Notes under the pieces: generated by a model
Seen by the model: the letters and a program-made list of their open reading frames with translations, nothing else
Databases searched by the model: none
Told to the model about the DNA's origin: nothing
Source of the DNA: Chalciporus piperatus
Taxonomy: Eukaryota > Basidiomycota > Agaricomycetes > Boletales > Boletaceae
DNA: 64,000 bases
Direction: 5' to 3'
Assembly (NCBI GenBank): GCA_038093975.1
Contig: JBBPTG010000021.1
Location: 1-64,000, forward strand
In this document: positions 60,126 to 64,000 of the stretch, in pieces
Layout of the letters: each line of letters starts with the position of its first letter
Position numbering within the stretch: position 1 is the stretch's first letter
Made by a program: the position numbers and the translations under genes

Positions 60126-60505
60126 TTTCGATGGACGATATTATAATATTTATTCCGATCGGCTGTTATGGACCATTCCATGCACGTTTTGCATTTTGGA
60201 GTTGGTTTTTTCATGATGAAGTGAGGCATGCATGCGATTTTTTTTAGATAGACTCGGACTTGGGTATAGTGTACGGGATCGTTCTAGTAGTTCGGCTCGC
60301 GATAATGTGGTTCGAATGGACTCTTTGCGTGTTTGGTGGTCCGGAAGCTTGAGAGGTTTCGCGTTAGCTTGTTGAAGGATCGATATACCAGGGTACACCT
60401 GAGTGGTATTGTATAAATTCTGGTCAAAGACCACCGCTGCTAGGATGTCCGTCAGTGAAAGGCTGGGATCGGTCAAGATGGTGCACGAGTACACTATCCG
60501 TTATC
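60126..60505. other. Intergenic region
   Basis: Nothing recognisable between the membrane-protein gene and tRNA-Arg. Confidence 0.35.
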
Positions 60506-60597
60506 GGCCGCCTGGCGAAATGGCATCGCGTCTGACTACGAAGGTACCCACCCTTTCTGAAATCAGGAGATTGCAGGTTCGACCCCTGCGGTGGTCA
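60506..60597 (+). tRNA. tRNA-Arg (ACG) with 20-nt intron
   Basis: The 92 bases fold as a 72-nt tRNA with a 20-nt intron. Acceptor stem GGCCGCC pairs with GGTGGTC (with G-T pairs), then discriminator A. D stem GCGA/TCGC, T arm GCAGG-TTCGACC-CCTGC. Anticodon stem TCTGA/TCAGG with one T-G pair; the loop CTACGA carries anticodon ACG, read as ICG after deamination. The intron lies after position 37. A run of nine T follows at 60627. Confidence 0.93.
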
Positions 60598-60626
60598 ATG
60601 AAAATCGGGCAATCGGGGATTGATCC

Positions 60627-60635
60627 TTTTTTTTT
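60627..60635 (+). terminator. RNA polymerase III terminator of tRNA-Arg
   Basis: Nine T residues lie 30 bases after the tRNA 3' end. Confidence 0.7.
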
Positions 60636-60996
60636 GTTCTGACGTTTATCCCGCGAATAGGATAACGGAGACCATGGGTATCTTTGGTTCCGTCTTGGCG
60701 GTACCACTTGTAACATTTTCGCTCCATTGGAGAGGAACGTCAGCCTGAAGGGGAGTGCTTAATGGGAGTGAGTGATGGGAACTACACGATGTGCTGTGTT
60801 CGAACCCAGCAATATTTCTGGTCCGTGATGACGGAGGATCTAACGGAAGGGAGTCACGTGATAGCTGACGAGGAGCACGACCAACTCGACTTGATTTGGC
60901 TACAATACAACTATTGAGTAGTGGTGCTACGCTCTTTCCTTCAGGCAATTACCACCAGTCTGAATATTATTATCTACGTCGAGACCACGCATCAAC

Positions 60997-61966
60997 ATGG
61001 CCTCGAGAGCGCTTAACGATGAGGAAGTCCTCAGTGAGATGAACAAGATGGTATGTCCCTCAATGGTACTGCATGATGGGTCACTGAATGCGGAGTGTTT
61101 TTAGGTGGCCTTCATCAAGCAAGAGGCAATGGAAAAGGCGCGAGAGATCAAGGTGAAAGCTGACGAGGAGTTTGCCATCGAGAAGGTACGCGTTCACAAT
61201 CTCGGAGTGCGAGACGATGGTAGATCCGTGTCTCACCCATCTTGTCACGGTAGGCCAAGCTTGTCAAGCAGGAGCAACAAGCCATCGATGCGCAGTATGA
61301 GAAGAAACGCAAGGGTGTCGAGGTTGCTCAGAAGATGTGTGGACGATCCTTTCTTTGCGGTCCTATGACATATACTGATCTAAGTTAATGTAGTGCCCAC
61401 TCTAATCTCACGAACAAGTCGCGTTTGAAGCTCTTGCATCGCAGGGAAGAGCATGTCCAAGAGCTGTTTGAAACAGCCCGCTCTGAAATCACGACCCTTT
61501 CCGGAGATGAGGCTCGGTATACGCAACTCCTCGAGGGCGTTATCGTTCAAGGGTTCTTGCAACTTATGGAACCAAACGTCACGCTGATTTCGCGCGAGAA
61601 AGACGCTGAGCTCGTTCAGAAGGCCGGAGAAGCTGCTGCCGAGAATTACACCCTAATCAGCGGTCGTCAAATCTCCTTTGATGTCCAAGGCTCACTGAGC
61701 AACGATAGGTATGCTTCACATTGTCTTCTGCCAACTTAGTGATCATAACCCGACACCGCTTAGTGCTGGTGGTATCAAGCTCGTGAACGGTTCCAAACGG
61801 ATAACCATTGATAATACACTTGACGAGCGTCTGCGATTGCTGGAGGACAGGGCAAGTAATTCCCTTCATTAATATTACCATTTACTGACAGTTTTCTCCT
61901 TAGATGCTACCAGAGATCAGGAAGGACTTGTTCGGTCCCAACGAGAACAGGAAGTTCTACTCATGA
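60997..61966 (+). CDS. VMA4: V-type proton ATPase subunit E
   Basis: Six exons (60997-61050, 61105-61185, 61254-61336, 61394-61708, 61764-61851, 61904-61966) give 227 residues, normal for subunit E, which forms the peripheral stalks of the V1 sector. MASRALNDEEVLSEMNKM, VAFIKQEAMEKAREIKVKADEEFAIEK and AKLVKQEQQAIDAQYEKKRKGVEVAQKI form the N-terminal helix. Then follow HSNLTNKSRLKLLHRREEHVQELFE, LEGVIVQGFLQLMEPNV, SAGGIKLVNGSKRITIDNTLDERLRLLEDR and the end MLPEIRKDLFGPNENRKFYS. The last intron (61852-61903) has a GC donor, GCAAGT, directly after AGG; no GT donor keeps the frame. MRF1 follows 178 bases later in the same direction. Confidence 0.95.
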
Positions 61967-62034
61967 TCATCCGTCCTATCGTGTACCCTTAGCTAGCATT
62001 GTTTGAACATGTGAGGATGATGTGTGTGCAGCCT

Positions 62035-62076
62035 GAGGCGTTGTTTGGCAAAGGCTTTGAAACCAAACAACGCCTC
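62035..62076. repeat. Perfect 14-base inverted repeat (hairpin)
   Basis: gaggcgttgtttgg (62035-62048) and its exact complement (62063-62076) enclose a 14-base loop containing caaaggctttg, itself a small palindrome. It lies between VMA4 and MRF1 and would form a strong RNA hairpin in a VMA4 3' UTR or an MRF1 leader. It may also be a tiny foldback element. Confidence 0.8.
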
Positions 62077-62143
62077 CCGATTTGGTTCGGAGAATTTCAG
62101 ACCCATCAATTCAAATTTCAGTCAGTCAGTCCTGCACTACTCC

Positions 62144-63695
62144 ATGTTGGGCGCCTTATTACGCGTCCATGGACCACTGAGGATACGCTTTGCTCGTCAT
62201 GCATTTGTTCATTCGAGACTTTCCAAGTCCACACTCTCAAATGCGACTGCCCTTGACCAACTCGAAAAGGATGGCGCACGCATCCTTCGGGCTGTACAAA
62301 AGCGCGTAGAAACACGAAATGATCTTTCATCTAAGGTAGGTCAACCTGACGAGACGCTGTCCGTAATGATTCACCCCTTGGAAGATTTCAGATGCCATGT
62401 CTTCTCCAGAAGATATTGCCCGTGCTCGGCAAGTCAAGGAACTAGAGCCCCTGTATGATGCTTGGGCCTCTTGGTCGAAAACGAGAGAGGTCAGTCGAGT
62501 TTCTCTGTGCTCGAGATGGGTCGTACAGAAGGACCTCAGTAGTCCTTGCTAGATACACTCCCTCTCCTGCAAGACCCAGACCCGACCATGCGTTCTTTAG
62601 CGGAGGACGAATTCACAACACTCAAAGAGCGGCTGTCGACCCATCTATCTACCACGTTTCCCTCTCTACTCGTTCCGCCATCACAGACCCAGTCGTTTTC
62701 AGCGCTGTTGGAATTGAAGGCTGGAGTGGGTGGCTCGGAGGCGACGCTGTTCCTGACAGATCTCTTGAGAGTGTACGTTCGCTACGCCAACTCGAGAGGT
62801 TGGCGTGCAGACGTCATTCAGAGTACTGAAGTGATGGGTGGAGGCATGCGGGATGCGATCGTGGAGGTGAAAGGCGAAGGCGCGTTTGATACTTTGCGGT
62901 GGGAAACGGGTGTTCATCGTGTACAACGCGTCCCCGCAACGGAAACGAGCGGACGGGTGCACACGAGTACGGTCGCAATCATCGTAAGTCGAATTCCTCT
63001 AGGAGCGCGAACCATCGTTCTGACGCTGGCGTAGGTACTCCCTCTCAGTGAAGAGGTAGAACCCTCTGCGGAGGATAACCTATTCAAAATGGAAGACGTG
63101 CGCATTGAGGTGATGCGTTCGCGCGGTGCAGGTGGTCAAGTCAGTAGCTCTTCTGCTGCGCGTAATTGTCCGCTAAAGCGCGTGTTTCAGCACGTCAACA
63201 AAACTGAATCGGCCGTTCGTTTGACCCATGTGCCTACGGGTGTCACTGTGTCCATGCAAGACGAACGGAGTCAACACCAGGTCGGCTTTCCCTCACTAGT
63301 TTTAGGATCAATCATACTGAATGTGTATTGTGTTCTTCTGTAGAACAAGCGTCGTGCATTCCAGGTCCTTAGAGCTCGTCTTATGGACATGAAAATCACC
63401 AAAGATATTGCGGAGCGCCGCGCAACGAGACAGAATCTGGTTAAAACGGCCGACCGTAGTGAGAAGATCCGAACCTACAACTATGCACAGGCGAGTCTCA
63501 CCCTTTCTCATGTATGATGTGTCCGTATTTACCGTTTCTTAGGACCGTGTCACCGACCATCGAATAGGTCTATCGTTGATGAATCTTCAATCGGTTATGG
63601 AGGGCGACGGTGCGCAGGATTTCTTGGACGCTATGAAACGTAATTGGGAGGAGGAGATAATGGAAGAGGTTGTCAGCGAGGCTGATCTAGACTAG
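62144..63695 (+). CDS. MRF1: Mitochondrial peptide chain release factor 1
   Basis: This is a class I release factor that reads UAA/UAG stops in mitochondria and triggers peptidyl-tRNA hydrolysis. The N terminus [27 protein letters not shown] is an Arg-rich mitochondrial presequence. Then follow [79 protein letters not shown] and [16 protein letters not shown]. The GGQ motif, which enters the ribosomal peptidyl-transferase centre, sits at an exon end followed by [22 protein letters not shown]. The tail [23 protein letters not shown] is typical. About seven introns are used. Stop TAG 63693-63695. The start at 62144 is the first Met that leaves a presequence. Confidence 0.94.
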
Positions 63696-63841
63696 TTACG
63701 ATGTCACTTAGACATGCTCACATTGTATATATGTATGTGCAGGAGCAATCATTACCCGACTCTCACACTATGAATGTCACTGCAATGTGGATGATGATGA
63801 TGAAATTTAGGTAAGGTAGACGTCACGCGAAAGCATCAAAC

Positions 63842-64000
63842 CTCCACTTAGCTGAAAATTTAAAAACTAATCAACGACAACAATTTTGAAGAATCTGCTC
63901 TATAGGAACTAGTCACGGACTGATGCACATAATATTCCATTGATTGTATTTTTCTCAAATGCCAAGCTTGAGTTAGTTTTAAATTTTTAGCTAAGTGGAG
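63842..64000. mobile_element. Inverted-repeat element (MITE-like), possibly cut by the window end
   Basis: ctccacttagctgaaaattt at the left (from 63842) is repeated, inverted, at the right end (63973-64000) with one substitution and one A deleted over about 28 bases. The interior is AT-rich and non-coding. The right repeat reaches the last base, so the outer boundary and target duplication cannot be seen. Confidence 0.7.

Noticed and set aside
60781..60830. tRNA-like T-arm (gttcgaaccc) after tRNA-Arg
   Set aside because: Neither strand yields a matching acceptor stem or D arm, and the flanking bases do not form a five-pair T stem.

Overview
The window is nuclear DNA of a filamentous basidiomycete, most likely an agaricomycete (order not determined). 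Genes are cut by many short introns of about 45-65 bases with GT..AG, and three times GC..AG, ends. Gene families typical of mushroom-forming fungi are present: TPR-HET proteins, UNC93-type transporters, AsaB/CmcJ-like oxygenases and LysM secreted proteins. Two tRNA genes carry 20-nt introns, and a non-LTR retrotransposon ends in a poly(A) tail.

Layout. 1-2658: the 3' part of a LINE-like element (RT, RNase H, zinc knuckle, 3' UTR, poly(A)). 3354-8559: a sacsin-like GHKL ATPase (DUF3684) fragment whose last exon splices in frame into a TPR-HET gene. 8759-10966: UTP7, for ribosome biogenesis. 11127-12269: a haloacid-dehalogenase-type hydrolase. 13223-16345: an UNC93-like transporter followed by a decayed partial copy. 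16685-17617: a small epimerase-like protein. 19437-20341 and 45314-46083: two copies of an unrecognised secreted hydrophobic cysteine protein with identical gene architecture. 20838-24528: a 2,4-dienoyl-CoA reductase and a classical SDR, with a doubtful gene between. 25098-27461: PUF6. 29325: tRNA-Phe. 30362-36613: an O-methyltransferase with a very long tail, and a DUF4419 protein. 38562: a hairpin MITE. 38884-40947: a GH3-type adenylating enzyme. 41585-43631: tandem AsaB-like oxygenases. 46841-47439: myosin light chain.

The right third, 48.8-63.7 kb, is gene-dense and mostly housekeeping. It holds ULA1 (neddylation E1) head-to-head with PSF1 (GINS), a mitochondrial DUF2358-like protein, a LysM protein, CDC48, an NTase-motif protein, a small membrane protein, tRNA-Arg, V-ATPase subunit E and the mitochondrial release factor MRF1. 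The window ends inside, or exactly at the end of, a second inverted-repeat element.

The most interesting objects are the GHKL ATPase-TPR-HET chimera, which has the layout of an NLR-like cell-death receptor but an Hsp90-type ATPase in place of a NACHT/NB-ARC module, and the paired secreted cysteine proteins. The gene functions are otherwise independent of each other. No biosynthetic cluster is evident, although GH3, O-methyltransferase and AsaB-like genes lie within 13 kb.
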